Origin: Azotobacter bryophylli
GTDB lineage: Bacteria; Pseudomonadota; Gammaproteobacteria; Pseudomonadales; Pseudomonadaceae
Direction: 5' to 3'
DNA length: 64,000 nucleotides
NCBI RefSeq assembly: GCF_042643485.1
Contig: NZ_JBHRSJ010000001.1
Location: 310,001 to 374,000 of the forward strand
Shown here: one piece after another, positions 22,107-31,181 of the stretch
Layout: the number at the start of each line of letters is the position of its first letter
Position numbering within the stretch: the first letter of the stretch is position 1
Position numbers and translations under genes: made by a program
The notes under the pieces: generated by a model
Told to the model about the DNA's origin: nothing
The model's database searches: none
Seen by the model: only the letters and a program-made list of their open reading frames with translations

Positions 22107-22490
22107 ATGCAGACAATGACTGAACCCGCCTCGACCGCTGCCGGCGGCATCGCGCTGTACAAGCTGGGCATCCTCGCCGCTATCGGTTCCGCCGTGGTGG
22201 CGTTCGTCGTGATGGCGATGACGACCCCGCGCACGACGCGCGAGTTCGTCGTGGCGATGATCTGCACGATCGTCTCCAGCATCTGCGGCGGTGCCGGGGT
22301 GGTGCGCTGGTTCGATCTGACCAGCTGGATGCTGGACGACATCGGCATGGTGGCCATCGGCGGGATCATCTTCGCCTGCGGGTTGCCGGCCTGGGTGATC
22401 GTGCGGGCCTGGTTCAACTGGAGCGAGGCGCGGCGGTTGGTGCCGCTGCCGGAGATGGTGAAGGAGTTCCGCGATGAAACGGGGATGTGA
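22107..22490 (+). CDS. putative holin (three-TM membrane protein)
   Basis: 127 residues with hydrophobic stretches at about 17-36 (LGILAAIGSAVVAFVVMAM), 45-65 (VVAMICTIVSSICGGAGVV) and 82-102 (MVAIGGIIFACGLPAWVIV) and a charged C-terminus. The layout fits class I holins found just before HNH/terminase genes in Pseudomonas phages. It is far from the endolysin and spanin genes at 40-41.6 kb. Confidence 0.65.
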   Translation: MQTMTEPASTAAGGIALYKLGILAAIGSAVVAFVVMAMTTPRTTREFVVAMICTIVSSICGGAGVVRWFDLTSWMLDDIGMVAIGGIIFACGLPAWVIVRAWFNWSEARRLVPLPEMVKEFRDETGM

Positions 22491-22866
22491 GTCTGGCCGC
22501 GGTGATCGCCGGGGCTCTGCCTCCTACCGTGGCTACGGTCATCGCTGGAGGCTGGCGCGCGAGGATCATCTGCGGCGCCATCCTGAGTGTGTGATGTGCG
22601 GCATCAAGGCCGGCCCGCTCCAGCCGTTCGTGGTCGACCACAAGGTGGCGCCCCGGCTCGGTGAGGCGAAGGCAAGCGGCGATCCCCAGCGGATAGCCGA
22701 TGCCTGGCGGATGTTCTGGGACCGGAGCAACTGGCAGTCCCTCTGCAAGCCGTGCCACGACTCGACCAAGCAGCGACTGGAGAAGTCGGGCCGGCTGGCC
22801 GGCTGCGCCGCCGACGGTCGCCCGCTCGACCCGCGCCACCACTGGAACACCCCCAGGGGGGGTTAA
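22474..22866 (+). CDS. HNH endonuclease
   Basis: 130 residues. HNH/GG-CxxC type: YGHRWRLAREDHLRRHPECVMCG, VVDHKVAPR and NWQSLCKPCHDSTKQR give the Cys4 zinc knuckle and His-Asn-His residues. HNH nucleases next to P27-type small terminases assist terminase cleavage at cos in HK97-like phages. Overlaps the holin-like gene by 17 bp; GGAG precedes the ATG. Confidence 0.92.
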   Translation: MKRGCESGRGDRRGSASYRGYGHRWRLAREDHLRRHPECVMCGIKAGPLQPFVVDHKVAPRLGEAKASGDPQRIADAWRMFWDRSNWQSLCKPCHDSTKQRLEKSGRLAGCAADGRPLDPRHHWNTPRGG

Positions 22867-22965
22867 AAACTTCGGCCCTCCCGCCACTGAGACCGCCCCG
22901 TCCCCTCTGTTCGCAACGCCGGGAAAAATGGGTAGGGGGGGGTATCAACGATTCTGGAGGCCAAG
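22849..22965. other. candidate cos/packaging region
   Basis: Gap between HNH and terminase small subunit with a C-run/G-run junction (CCCCCAGGGGGGGTT at about 22849-22864) and a second G-tract near 22932-22942. Such G-rich sequence beside an HNH gene is typical of the cos region in HK97-like phages. Inferred from position only. Confidence 0.4.
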
Positions 22966-23493
22966 ATGGCTGGAAATTTCAACTCTGGGCGGCCTGCAAA
23001 GCCGGCAGCACTCAAATTGCTGCAGGGCAACCGCAGCAAGGCGAACCCAATTGACCTGCTCGCCGAGGTGCAATCGCCAGCGGTACCGATCGAAGCACCA
23101 CCCATGCCCGACTGGCTGAGCGCGGACGCCCAGGCCGAGTGGGCGCGTATCGTCCCCGACCTGCTCACCCTGGGCCTGCTCAGCAAGCTCGACATGATGG
23201 CCCTGGCCACCTACTGCGAAGCGGTCGCCGACTGGCAGCGCTTCCGCCGCCTGATCGCCGAGCACAACGCCAAGGCCGATGGTGCTGGCGACATCCAGAC
23301 CTTCGCCACCGGCGCCAAGCAGATCAGCGTCTGGCGGCAGCTAGCCAACGACGCCGAGAAGCGCGCCAATGCTGCTGGCGTCCAGTTCGGCTTTTCCCCC
23401 ATGGCCCGCCGCAACCTGAAGACGACGCCGCAGGGCCAGGGAGAGCTATTCCCCAATGAACAACGAGACGCCGCCGCCAGCTACTTCTCCTGA
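22966..23493 (+). CDS. phage terminase small subunit, P27 family
   Basis: 175 residues. GRPAKPAALKLLQGN... PPMPDWLSADAQAEWARIVPDL followed by LATYCEAVADW and a C-terminal FGFSPMARR is the P27 small terminase pattern. It recognises the packaging site and recruits the large subunit. GGAGG ribosome site; overlaps terL by 38 bp. Confidence 0.94.
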   Translation: MAGNFNSGRPAKPAALKLLQGNRSKANPIDLLAEVQSPAVPIEAPPMPDWLSADAQAEWARIVPDLLTLGLLSKLDMMALATYCEAVADWQRFRRLIAEHNAKADGAGDIQTFATGAKQISVWRQLANDAEKRANAAGVQFGFSPMARRNLKTTPQGQGELFPNEQRDAAASYFS

Positions 23494-25273
23494 CCGCGTC
23501 ACCGCCTTCGCCCAGGCCGTACTGGCCGGCGAGCTCGTCGCCGGGCCCGATGTGCGTAACGCCTGCCGCCGCCACCTGCGCGACCGGGAGACCGGCGCCC
23601 TGCGCGGTCTGGTTTGGGATCAGGCCGCCGCCGACCGCGCCATCGGCTTCTTCGAGGACGTGCTCTGCCTCAACGGTGGCGACTACGAAGGCGAGCCGTT
23701 TCTCCTTGCGCCCTGGCAGGCCTTCGTCGTCGGTAGCCTGTTCGGCTGGTATACCGACGATGGCTACCGGCGCTTCCGCACCGCCTACATCGAGACCGGA
23801 AAGGGCTCCGGCAAGTCGCCGCTGGTCGCCGGCATCGGCCTGTACGGACTGGTCGCCGATGGCGAGCAGCGCGCCGAGGTATACGCCGCGGCGACCAAGC
23901 GCGACCAGGCCATGATCCTGTTCCGCGACGCGGTGTCGATGGTCAGTATGTCTCCGGCGCTGAGCACCCGGCTGGTTCCATCGGGCCGCGACGAGAAGGT
24001 CTGGAACCTGTTCTACCCGAACACCAACAGCTTCTTCCGGCCGATCAGCTCCGACGAAGGCCAGTCCGGCCCGCGCCCGCATATCGGCCTGCTCGACGAG
24101 GTGCACGAGCACAAGACCGCCACCGTGGTGAACATGATGCGCGCCGGCACCAAGAACCGCCGGCGCGCGTTGATCGTGATGATCACCAACAGCGGTTCCG
24201 ACAAGAACAGCGTCGCCGGCCAGTACCACGATCTCGGCAAGCGCGTATGCGCGGGCCTCGAGGATAACGACACCCTGTTCGCCTTCATCTGCTCCCTGGA
24301 CGAGGGCGACGACCCGTTCACCGACGAGGCGTGCTGGGCGAAGGCCAATCCCTCGCTGGACTGGATCCCCGAAGGCAAGAGCGACGGCATCCCCGGCCGC
24401 AAGTACCTGCGCGAGCAGGTGGCGGAGGCCCGCGGCTTGCCGGCGAAAGAGGCGGTGATTCGCCGGCTCAACTTCTGCCAGTGGACCCAGGCCGACAACC
24501 CCTGGATCAGTTGGGACATCTGGAGCGCCGCCGACGAGCGCGTACCCATGCGGGTACTACGCAACCGCCCGGCGGTGGCCGGACTCGACCTCTCCAGTAC
24601 CACCGACCTGACGGCCTTCGTGCTGCTGTTCTATCCGACGGCCGTCGACCCGAACTGGCGACTGCTGCCGTACTTCTGGATTCCCGATTACCAGCTCGAG
24701 GAGCGCGAGCGCCGGGACAAGGTGCCCTATGCCGTCTGGATCAAGGAGCGGCATCTGGAGACTACCCCGGGCAAGGCGATCAGCAAGCTGCATGTGCTAC
24801 GGCGGCTACAGACCATCTGCGACTACTTCGATGTGCGACAGATCGCCTACGACCGCTGGCGGATCGAAGACCTGCGTGAGCTGATGAACGAGCACGGCAT
24901 CTCCCTGCCGGAGATGGTCGGCTTCGGCCAGGGCTTCAAAGACATGGGCCCGGCCGTCGACGAGTTCGAGCGGCGCCTGCTGGGCCAACCGGCAGCGAGC
25001 GAAACCCTCGACCTCGGCCCGGAAGACTACCAACTGGTAGCCAGCGAGACCCCGGAAATCGAAACCCTGCGCCATGACGGCAATCCGGTGCTCACCTGGT
25101 GCGCCGGAAACGCGATCACCACCTCCGACCCGGCGGGTAACCGCAAGGTCGACAAGGCCAAGGCCATCGGCCGCATCGACGGCATCGTCGCCGCCATCAT
25201 GGCCACCGGCATCAGCGTCGGCGGCCTCGGTGACGGCGGGACCTCCATTTACGACGAAGGCGTGGGCATATGA
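23456..25273 (+). CDS. phage terminase large subunit
   Basis: 605 residues. ATPase motor plus RNase H-like nuclease of the HK97/YmfN type. Walker A-like segment ETGKGSGKSPLVAGIGLYGL, Walker B region GLLDEVHEH, and nuclease acidic residues around AGLDLSSTTDLTAF and AYDRWR. Complete and in the expected order. Confidence 0.95.
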   Translation: MNNETPPPATSPDRVTAFAQAVLAGELVAGPDVRNACRRHLRDRETGALRGLVWDQAAADRAIGFFEDVLCLNGGDYEGEPFLLAPWQAFVVGSLFGWYTDDGYRRFRTAYIETGKGSGKSPLVAGIGLYGLVADGEQRAEVYAAATKRDQAMILFRDAVSMVSMSPALSTRLVPSGRDEKVWNLFYPNTNSFFRPISSDEGQSGPRPHIGLLDEVHEHKTATVVNMMRAGTKNRRRALIVMITNSGSDKNSVAGQYHDLGKRVCAGLEDNDTLFAFICSLDEGDDPFTDEACWAKANPSLDWIPEGKSDGIPGRKYLREQVAEARGLPAKEAVIRRLNFCQWTQADNPWISWDIWSAADERVPMRVLRNRPAVAGLDLSSTTDLTAFVLLFYPTAVDPNWRLLPYFWIPDYQLEERERRDKVPYAVWIKERHLETTPGKAISKLHVLRRLQTICDYFDVRQIAYDRWRIEDLRELMNEHGISLPEMVGFGQGFKDMGPAVDEFERRLLGQPAASETLDLGPEDYQLVASETPEIETLRHDGNPVLTWCAGNAITTSDPAGNRKVDKAKAIGRIDGIVAAIMATGISVGGLGDGGTSIYDEGVGI

Positions 25274-25443
25274 AGACTCTGCAACTGCTGTCCTGGCTGA
25301 CCGGCCTCGCCGGCTTCGGCCTGCTGGTCGCCGGTGTGGCCCAGCTCAACGTCCCGGCTGCCTACATCGTCGCCGGCGCCGGTCTGCTCAGCTGGTCCAA
25401 GCTGGCCGACCGGGCGGCCGCCCAGATCAAGGCGGGGGGCTGA
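25270..25443 (+). CDS. small membrane protein between terminase and portal
   Basis: 57 residues, ATGA overlap with terL. Two hydrophobic stretches (LLSWLTGLAGFGLLVAGVAQL and AAYIVAGAGLLSW) and a basic C-terminus. Tiny membrane proteins are often found in this slot in HK97-like phages; function unknown. The tight spacing on both sides supports it as a real gene. Confidence 0.75.
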   Translation: MKTLQLLSWLTGLAGFGLLVAGVAQLNVPAAYIVAGAGLLSWSKLADRAAAQIKAGG

Positions 25444-25445
25444 CC

Positions 25446-26717
25446 ATGTTCTTCTCCAGCCTACTCGGTGGGCAGGGCAACGTGAGCGACGGCACCACTG
25501 GCTTCTGGCGTGGCCTGATCGGCAGCGGCCGCAACAGCGCCGGCGTGCGGGTCACTCCGGAAACCGCCCTGGGTCTGCCGATCCTGCAGAACTGCGTCAC
25601 CCTGCTGGCCGAGAGCGTCGCCCAGCTGCCGCTGGAGCTCTACCGCCGGCAGGACAAAGGCCAGCGCGAAGCGGCCATCAACCATCCGCTGTACGACGTG
25701 CTGCGCTACCAGCCCAACGGTTTCCAGACGCCCTACGAGCTGCGCGAGTGCAGCCAGCTCGCTCTTGGTCTGACGGGAAACAGCTTCCTCAGTATCGAGC
25801 GGCGGGCGGACGGGAATGTTCAAGCGTTGTGGCCGCTGTATACCGACCAAGTGGTTGCATACAAAGGTCCGGACCTGCTGCCGTACTATCAAGTGGGGTC
25901 GAATCCTGAGCGGCTGCCCATGCGGCTGATTCACCATGTCCGCTGGGTGACGCGCAACGGTTATGTCGGTCTCTCGCCGATTGACTTGCATGCCGAAGCG
26001 GTCGGCCTGGCCCAGGCGGTGCGGCAGTATACCGGCAAGTCGTTCGCCAACGGCGCGACCGTCTCCGGCGTGATCGAGCGCCCGCGCGAGGCGGCGCCGA
26101 TCAAGGACCAGGGCACGATCGACCGCATCCTCGACCAGTGGGGCAGCAAGTACAGCGGCATGGACAACGCCAAGAAGGTGGCGATGCTGCAAGAGGGCAT
26201 GACGTTCAAGCCCATTTCCATGAGCAACGTGGATGCCGACATCGTCAACATCCTCAAGCTCAGCGGCGCCGACGTGGCGCGGATCTACAAGATCCCGCTG
26301 CCCATGGTCAACGACCTGGAGCAGGCCAACTACAACACCACCGAGCAGTTGCTGATCCAGTTCGTGGTGTTCGGCCTGCTGCCCTGGCTCAAGCGCCACG
26401 AGCAATCGATGATGCGTGACTTCCTACTGCCGCAGGACCGCCGCGACTACTTCATCGAGTTCAACCTGTCCGGCCTGCTGCGCGGCGACCAGAAGAGCCG
26501 CTACGAGGCCTACGCCATCGGCCGCCAGTGGGGATGGCTGAGCGTCAACGACATCCGCCGGCTGGAGAACATGCCGCCGGTACTGGGCGGCGACATCTAC
26601 CTACAGCCGCTGAACATGATCGATGCCGGCAAGGGTGCCCCCGACCTGACCAATCCCAACACGCGGGCGCAGCTCGAGCTGCAGCAGCGCGAAATCGAGA
26701 GGATCCTGGCGCAATGA
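25446..26717 (+). CDS. phage portal protein, HK97 family
   Basis: 423 residues. PILQNCVTLLAESVAQLPLELYRR, HPLYDVLRYQPNGFQTPYELRE and FKPISMSNVDADIV...SGADVARIYKIP are hallmark HK97-family portal segments. Forms the dodecameric DNA entry ring. Ends with an ATGA overlap on the protease gene. Confidence 0.96.
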   Translation: MFFSSLLGGQGNVSDGTTGFWRGLIGSGRNSAGVRVTPETALGLPILQNCVTLLAESVAQLPLELYRRQDKGQREAAINHPLYDVLRYQPNGFQTPYELRECSQLALGLTGNSFLSIERRADGNVQALWPLYTDQVVAYKGPDLLPYYQVGSNPERLPMRLIHHVRWVTRNGYVGLSPIDLHAEAVGLAQAVRQYTGKSFANGATVSGVIERPREAAPIKDQGTIDRILDQWGSKYSGMDNAKKVAMLQEGMTFKPISMSNVDADIVNILKLSGADVARIYKIPLPMVNDLEQANYNTTEQLLIQFVVFGLLPWLKRHEQSMMRDFLLPQDRRDYFIEFNLSGLLRGDQKSRYEAYAIGRQWGWLSVNDIRRLENMPPVLGGDIYLQPLNMIDAGKGAPDLTNPNTRAQLELQQREIERILAQ

Positions 26718-27664
26718 GACAATACCTGCGAGCGTCCAGCCTGCTGTTCAACCAGCCGCTGCTGGTCGCCCCCGACATGCTCGACCTGGGCGTGCGCTGG
26801 GCCAACCGGGCGATGAACCTGAACATCATCAACGTCGGACCGGTCGGCGATCCCCGCCTGATGCCCGATGACGACGGCTATGCCGAGCGCCTGGCGGTCG
26901 CCGACAGCCAGCGGCGCAATGCCGTCGCCCAGACCGGGATCGAGGTGGTGCCCGTGCACGGCGTGCTGGTCAGCCGGGGCAGCCACATCAACGCCTGCGA
27001 AACCATGACCAGCTACGAGGACCTGCGGCAGCAGCTCCGGGCCGCCGTCGCCGATCCGCTGGTCGAGCACATCGTGCTGGACATCGACAGCCCCGGTGGC
27101 GCCGCCGTCGGGGCCTTCGAGCTGGCCGCCGACATCCGCGCCATGAGCCAGCAGAAGCCGATCACCGGCATCGTCAACTACATGGCCTACAGCGGCGGCT
27201 ACCTGATCGGCAGCGCCTGCAGCGAACTGGTGGTCAGCCAGACCAGCGGCGTTGGCTCCATCGGCGTAATCGCCAGCCATATGGACCGCTCCCAGATGGA
27301 GGCCAACATGGGGGTGAAGGTCACCACCGTGTTCGCCGGCGCCCACAAGAACGACCTCAACCCGCATGAGCCGCTCAGCGACCAGTCGCTGCAGGTGCTG
27401 CAGGACCTAGTGCAGGAGAGCTACCAGCTGTTCGTCAATGCCGTGGCCGACTATCGCGGCCTGTCGGTCGAGCAGGTGATCGCCACCCAAGCCGCGCTCT
27501 ACCGAGGCCAGGCCGGCATCGCCGCCGGGTTAGCCGACCGCCTGCAGAGCCCGCAGGATGCAGTGGACAACATCTCCCGCGCGGTCTCCATGAGCCGCGC
27601 TAACCGCCAGACCGGTCGCGTCAGCGTGCGCGCCGCGGCCATGAACATCCAGTCCCGACTCTGA
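26714..27664 (+). CDS. S49-family prohead protease (SppA-like)
   Basis: 316 residues. Serine protease with a ClpP/SppA fold: DIDSPGGAAVGAFELA, nucleophile in NYMAYSGGYLIGSAC, and the KNDLNPHEPLS segment with the catalytic Lys region. Processes scaffold/capsid during prohead maturation, in the normal place between portal and capsid. Confidence 0.92.
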   Translation: MRQYLRASSLLFNQPLLVAPDMLDLGVRWANRAMNLNIINVGPVGDPRLMPDDDGYAERLAVADSQRRNAVAQTGIEVVPVHGVLVSRGSHINACETMTSYEDLRQQLRAAVADPLVEHIVLDIDSPGGAAVGAFELAADIRAMSQQKPITGIVNYMAYSGGYLIGSACSELVVSQTSGVGSIGVIASHMDRSQMEANMGVKVTTVFAGAHKNDLNPHEPLSDQSLQVLQDLVQESYQLFVNAVADYRGLSVEQVIATQAALYRGQAGIAAGLADRLQSPQDAVDNISRAVSMSRANRQTGRVSVRAAAMNIQSRL

Positions 27665-27687
27665 CCGCGTTCGCGGCAGTCCACCAG

Positions 27688-27709
27688 CCCGCCCTGTGCG
27701 GGTTTTTTT
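27688..27709 (+). terminator. GC-rich intermodule hairpin (terminator-like)
   Basis: CCCGC-CCTGT-GCGGG followed by seven T, between protease and capsid genes. Confidence 0.7.
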
Positions 27710-27725
27710 ATGCCCAGGAGGCACC

Positions 27726-29039
27726 ATGTCTGTACTTCAACTGCGTAGCGAACGCGCCAAGCTCAACGACGAGCTGCAGGCTCTGGCCAAGCTCGAGGCG
27801 GGCGGCGAGACGCTGTCGACCGAACAGCTCGCCCAGTTCACCGCGCTGGAATCCCAGATCAACGCCCTGACCGACAAGATCAGCCGTGCCGAGATCGCCG
27901 AGCGCGCCGCGGCGGCAGCCGCCGTGCCGGTCACCGAAAGCGCCCAGGGCATCGCTGGCCCTCCGGCTGGCCGTGTCGAAGGCCCCTATGCGCCGAAGCC
28001 GGTCGCCGGCGCCAAGATGGCCCAGATGGTCCGCCTGCTCGCGGCGGCCCAGGGCAACCAGCAGCAGGCCGCGCAAATGGCGTCCCAGGGGGGATACCCG
28101 ACCGATGTCGCCATGGCCCTCTCCACAGTGACCCCGGGGGCCGGCGGTGTGCTGGTTCCGGAAAACTTCGCCACCGAAGTCATCGAGGCCCTGCGGCCGA
28201 AGTCGGTAGTCCGTCGCATGGGCGCCGTCAGCCTGCCGCTGAACAACGGCAATCTGACCCTGCCACGCGTGATCGGTAATACCAGTGTCGGCTACGTCGG
28301 TACCGAGACCGATATCCCGACGACCGGAATGGCCTTCGCCGACCTCAAGCTGTCGGCCAAGAAGGCGGCCGCCATCGTGCCGATCTCCAACGATCTGCTG
28401 GCGTTCTCCGGCGTCAACCCGCGGGTCGATCAGCAGGTGGCCAACGATCTGACCGTCAGCATGGGGCTTTCCGAGGACCTGCACTTCATCCGGGCCGACG
28501 GCTCCGGGGTACTGCCGAAGGGGCTGCGCTACTGGGCGCCGGTCGGCAACGTCGTGGCGCAGCCGGCCAGTACCAACCTGGCCGACCTCGACCTGTTCCT
28601 CGGCGGGCTGATGCTGCGCCTTGAGACGGCCAACGTCGACCTGGCGGCCTGCGGCTGGCTCATGGCGCCGCGCACCATCCGCTGGCTGCAGTCGCTGCGC
28701 GACGGTAACGGCAACAAGGCTTACCCGGAGATCGACCAGGGCCTGCTGAAGGGCTACCCCTTCGCTCTCACCACCCAGATCCCCACCAACCTGGGCGCCA
28801 ACTCCAACGAGTCGGAGATCTACTTCGTCAACTTCGCCGACTGCTACATCGGCGAGGTGGAGAACCTGGTCATCAGCTTCAGTCAGGAGGCCTCCTACAA
28901 GGACGGGGAGGGCAACTGGGTCAGTGCCTTCCAGCGCGACCAGACGCTGGTCCGCGTGATCGCCAAGCACGACTTCGGCCCGCGCCACGTCGAGTCCGTC
29001 GCCGTCGGTACCGGCATCACCTGGGGCGCTGGCATGTGA
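27726..29039 (+). CDS. major capsid protein, HK97 fold
   Basis: 437 residues. The N-terminal ~100 residues form a coiled-coil delta/scaffold domain (LRSERAKLNDELQALAKL...) removed by the protease. The HK97-type shell domain begins near GGVLVPENFATEVIEALRPKSVVRRMGA. Preceded by CAGGAGG. Confidence 0.96.
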   Translation: MSVLQLRSERAKLNDELQALAKLEAGGETLSTEQLAQFTALESQINALTDKISRAEIAERAAAAAAVPVTESAQGIAGPPAGRVEGPYAPKPVAGAKMAQMVRLLAAAQGNQQQAAQMASQGGYPTDVAMALSTVTPGAGGVLVPENFATEVIEALRPKSVVRRMGAVSLPLNNGNLTLPRVIGNTSVGYVGTETDIPTTGMAFADLKLSAKKAAAIVPISNDLLAFSGVNPRVDQQVANDLTVSMGLSEDLHFIRADGSGVLPKGLRYWAPVGNVVAQPASTNLADLDLFLGGLMLRLETANVDLAACGWLMAPRTIRWLQSLRDGNGNKAYPEIDQGLLKGYPFALTTQIPTNLGANSNESEIYFVNFADCYIGEVENLVISFSQEASYKDGEGNWVSAFQRDQTLVRVIAKHDFGPRHVESVAVGTGITWGAGM

Positions 29040-29044
29040 TCCCC

Positions 29045-29068
29045 GCGCCCCGCCTGAGTGCGGGGCGC
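29045..29068 (+). terminator. intermodule hairpin after the capsid gene
   Basis: GCGCCCCGC and GCGGGGCGC form a 9-bp stem. There is no U-tract, so it may be a processing or pausing element. Confidence 0.45.
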
Positions 29069-29093
29069 TCCCTTCCTGAATCGAGGATTCCCC

Positions 29094-29336
29094 ATGAGCA
29101 AGCTGATCCCTGTCAAATTCCTCAAGGCCTGGCGCGGCTACAGCGCCGGCGAGACCGCCGGCTTCAGCGCCGAACAGGTCAAAGCGCTGACCGACTCCGA
29201 AACCGCGGTACTGGTCACGGTCGACGCGAAAGCCGCCCAGCCGAAATCGACGCCCGCCGCCAAGGTTGCTGCACCCGTGACGCCGGCGGCTGCCGAGGCG
29301 CCTGCCGACAGCGGCGCTGACGACGAGAAGCCCTGA
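29094..29336 (+). CDS. small head-region protein
   Basis: 80 residues: a compact N-terminus (MSKLIPVKFLKAWRGYSAGETAGFSAEQVKALTDSETAVLV) and an Ala/Pro-rich acidic tail. The N-terminal pattern resembles small head-region proteins sited between capsid and connector genes in HK97-like phages; role unknown, perhaps decoration or assembly. Confidence 0.75.
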   Translation: MSKLIPVKFLKAWRGYSAGETAGFSAEQVKALTDSETAVLVTVDAKAAQPKSTPAAKVAAPVTPAAAEAPADSGADDEKP

Positions 29337-29338
29337 GC

Positions 29339-29890
29339 ATGGCCAGGCGCATCGCCTACACCGGAGCGCCGGTGCTGACGCTGGAGCAGGTGGCCGAGCA
29401 GTGCCGGCTGGAGCAGGCCGACCTGCAGCAGACCCTGATCGAGCAGATCATCATCCCCGGCGTTACCGCCCAAGCCGAGGCCCGAACCGGCGCGGCGATC
29501 CGCGAGGCCGAATACGAGGAGGACTGGCCGGAAACCTACCGCTCCGGCCATGCCCTGGATATCGGCCAGGCCAGCGCGGTGCTGTCGGTCGCCTCGGTGC
29601 TGCCGGACGGCACGACGACCCCGCTGGAGGTCAGGATCTACCTGCAGCGCCTAGGGCGGGAGAGCTTTCTGCACTTCCCGGACGGTCGCCCGGAGGGCGT
29701 GCTGCGCATCCGCTACCAGGCCGGCGCCGATCTGGAAGCCTACCCGGGCGTACGCTCCTGGCTGCTGGCCCAGGCTGCCAGCGCCTATGCATTCAGGGAG
29801 TCCATGATCGCCGGGACCATCCTCACGGAACTCCCGGCATCCTTCATGGATTCGCTGCTGGCCGAAATCACCGTCCCGCCGAGGTTTTGA
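29339..29890 (+). CDS. head-tail connector protein (gp6-like)
   Basis: 183 residues. LTLEQVAEQCRLEQADLQQTLIEQIIIPGVTAQAEARTGAAI is the gp6/DUF3199-type connector signature: an N-terminal four-helix scaffold with a beta arm. Forms the first ring below the portal. Confidence 0.9.
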   Translation: MARRIAYTGAPVLTLEQVAEQCRLEQADLQQTLIEQIIIPGVTAQAEARTGAAIREAEYEEDWPETYRSGHALDIGQASAVLSVASVLPDGTTTPLEVRIYLQRLGRESFLHFPDGRPEGVLRIRYQAGADLEAYPGVRSWLLAQAASAYAFRESMIAGTILTELPASFMDSLLAEITVPPRF

Positions 29891-29891
29891 C

Positions 29892-30212
29892 ATGCAGGCC
29901 GGCCGACTCCGTCACCGCTGCACCCTGCAGCAGAAACAGCGCACCGCCGACGGCATGGGCGGCGGGCTCGAAACCTGGACTGATCTGCGCTCGCTCTGGG
30001 CCGAGATCGCTATTCCGACCGGGCGTGTCGCCACCGTCGCCCAGCAGCTGGAAGCCACCGTGACTGCGGAGATCCGCGTGCGCCTGGCCGCCGACATCCG
30101 GGCGGGCATGCGCCTGGTGCACGGGAGCACGACCTACGCCATCGAGGCGGTACTGCCCGACAACGAACGCACGCTGCTCCGGCTGCTGTGCTCCAGCGTA
30201 CCGCATCCCTGA
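29892..30212 (+). CDS. head closure / head-tail adaptor protein
   Basis: 106 residues. MQAGRLRHRCTLQQKQRTADGMGGGLETWTDL matches the SPP1 gp16-like adaptor family (small beta barrel). Order in the head-tail joining module supports this. Confidence 0.9.
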   Translation: MQAGRLRHRCTLQQKQRTADGMGGGLETWTDLRSLWAEIAIPTGRVATVAQQLEATVTAEIRVRLAADIRAGMRLVHGSTTYAIEAVLPDNERTLLRLLCSSVPHP

Positions 30213-30221
30213 GGAGTGACC

Positions 30222-30716
30222 ATGGCCAGACGATCTCGCATCCTCGGCGACTTCAAATTGCGCCGCCTGCTGCGCACCATCCACAAGACCATGGACAACG
30301 AGCTCAAGCCGGCCATGCAGGAGGGGGCCAACAAGATCCTCGCCGACATGCAGCGCTTGGCACCGAAGGACACCGGGGACGGCGCCGCCGCCCTGACGGC
30401 CTTCGTCGCCAAGTCCGGGCTGGACGCCCAGATCGGTCTGCGCGGCAAGAAGGCCAACCGGGAGTTCTACTACCTGAAATACATCGAGTACGGCACCAAG
30501 GGCGTCTCCGGCGAGAAGCGTGCGAACGGGCGCCGTCGCCGGAACACCAACAAGAGCGACGGCGCGCACTGGTTCGGTAAGTACCCGGACATCCCGGCCC
30601 GCCCGGCGCACCCGTTCATTCGCCCGGCCTACGACCTGAACCGCGACGAGATGGTGGCGCTGATCCGCCAGGCCATCGCCAGCACCCTGGCCCGCGCCGC
30701 TGGAGGTGGCCCGTGA
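30222..30716 (+). CDS. HK97 gp10-like tail component
   Basis: 164 residues; ATG at 30222 with GAGGAG upstream. Helical N-terminus, then KILADMQRLAPKDTG, then the YYLKYIEYGTKG and PARPAHPFIRPAYD motifs that define the HK97-gp10 family, a neck/tail-joining protein. Ends with a 4-bp overlap on the next gene. Confidence 0.92.
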   Translation: MARRSRILGDFKLRRLLRTIHKTMDNELKPAMQEGANKILADMQRLAPKDTGDGAAALTAFVAKSGLDAQIGLRGKKANREFYYLKYIEYGTKGVSGEKRANGRRRRNTNKSDGAHWFGKYPDIPARPAHPFIRPAYDLNRDEMVALIRQAIASTLARAAGGGP

Positions 30717-31096
30717 GCGATCCTTCGATTGCCGTCCAGACCGGCCTCTACCAACTGCTCACGACCGGGCTGAGCTGCCCGGTCTACGACGCCGTTCCGA
30801 AGGATTCCGCGTTTCCCTATGTGACCATCGACTACGAGGTCGCCGCCAACCGTGACTTCCTCGCCAGCCGTATGGACGAGCGCTTCCTGTACCTGTCCGT
30901 CTGGTCGCAGTACCCGGGGCAGGCCGAGGTGAAGCGCCTCATGGGCGAGATCGACGCCGCCGTGCACGGCAAGAGCCTTCCCCTGGCATCGGGCCAGTCC
31001 ACCCGGATCAGCGTCCGGAGCAAGAGCACCAACCGCGAGCCGGACGGCCATACCTACCAGGGGCAGGTCGTCCTGCAGGTCCTGACCCAACACTGA
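30713..31096 (+). CDS. tail completion (terminator) protein, DUF3168 type
   Basis: 127 residues. IAVQTGLYQLLTTGLSCPVYDAVPKDSAFPYVTIDY...LSVWSQYPGQAEVKRLMGEI is characteristic of DUF3168/gp17-like proteins that cap the tail tube. Confidence 0.9.
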   Translation: MSDPSIAVQTGLYQLLTTGLSCPVYDAVPKDSAFPYVTIDYEVAANRDFLASRMDERFLYLSVWSQYPGQAEVKRLMGEIDAAVHGKSLPLASGQSTRISVRSKSTNREPDGHTYQGQVVLQVLTQH

Positions 31097-31115
31097 CACC
31101 CGCTCAACCAACCCA

Positions 31116-31138
31116 GGCCCGCCCCGTGCGGGCCTTTT
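31116..31138 (+). terminator. intermodule terminator-like hairpin
   Basis: GGCCCGC-CCCGT-GCGGGCC followed by TTTT, before the tail tube gene. Confidence 0.7.
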
Positions 31139-31181
31139 CGTTCCTGCCGCGCCCGCGGCATCACTCCATAGGAGATAACCC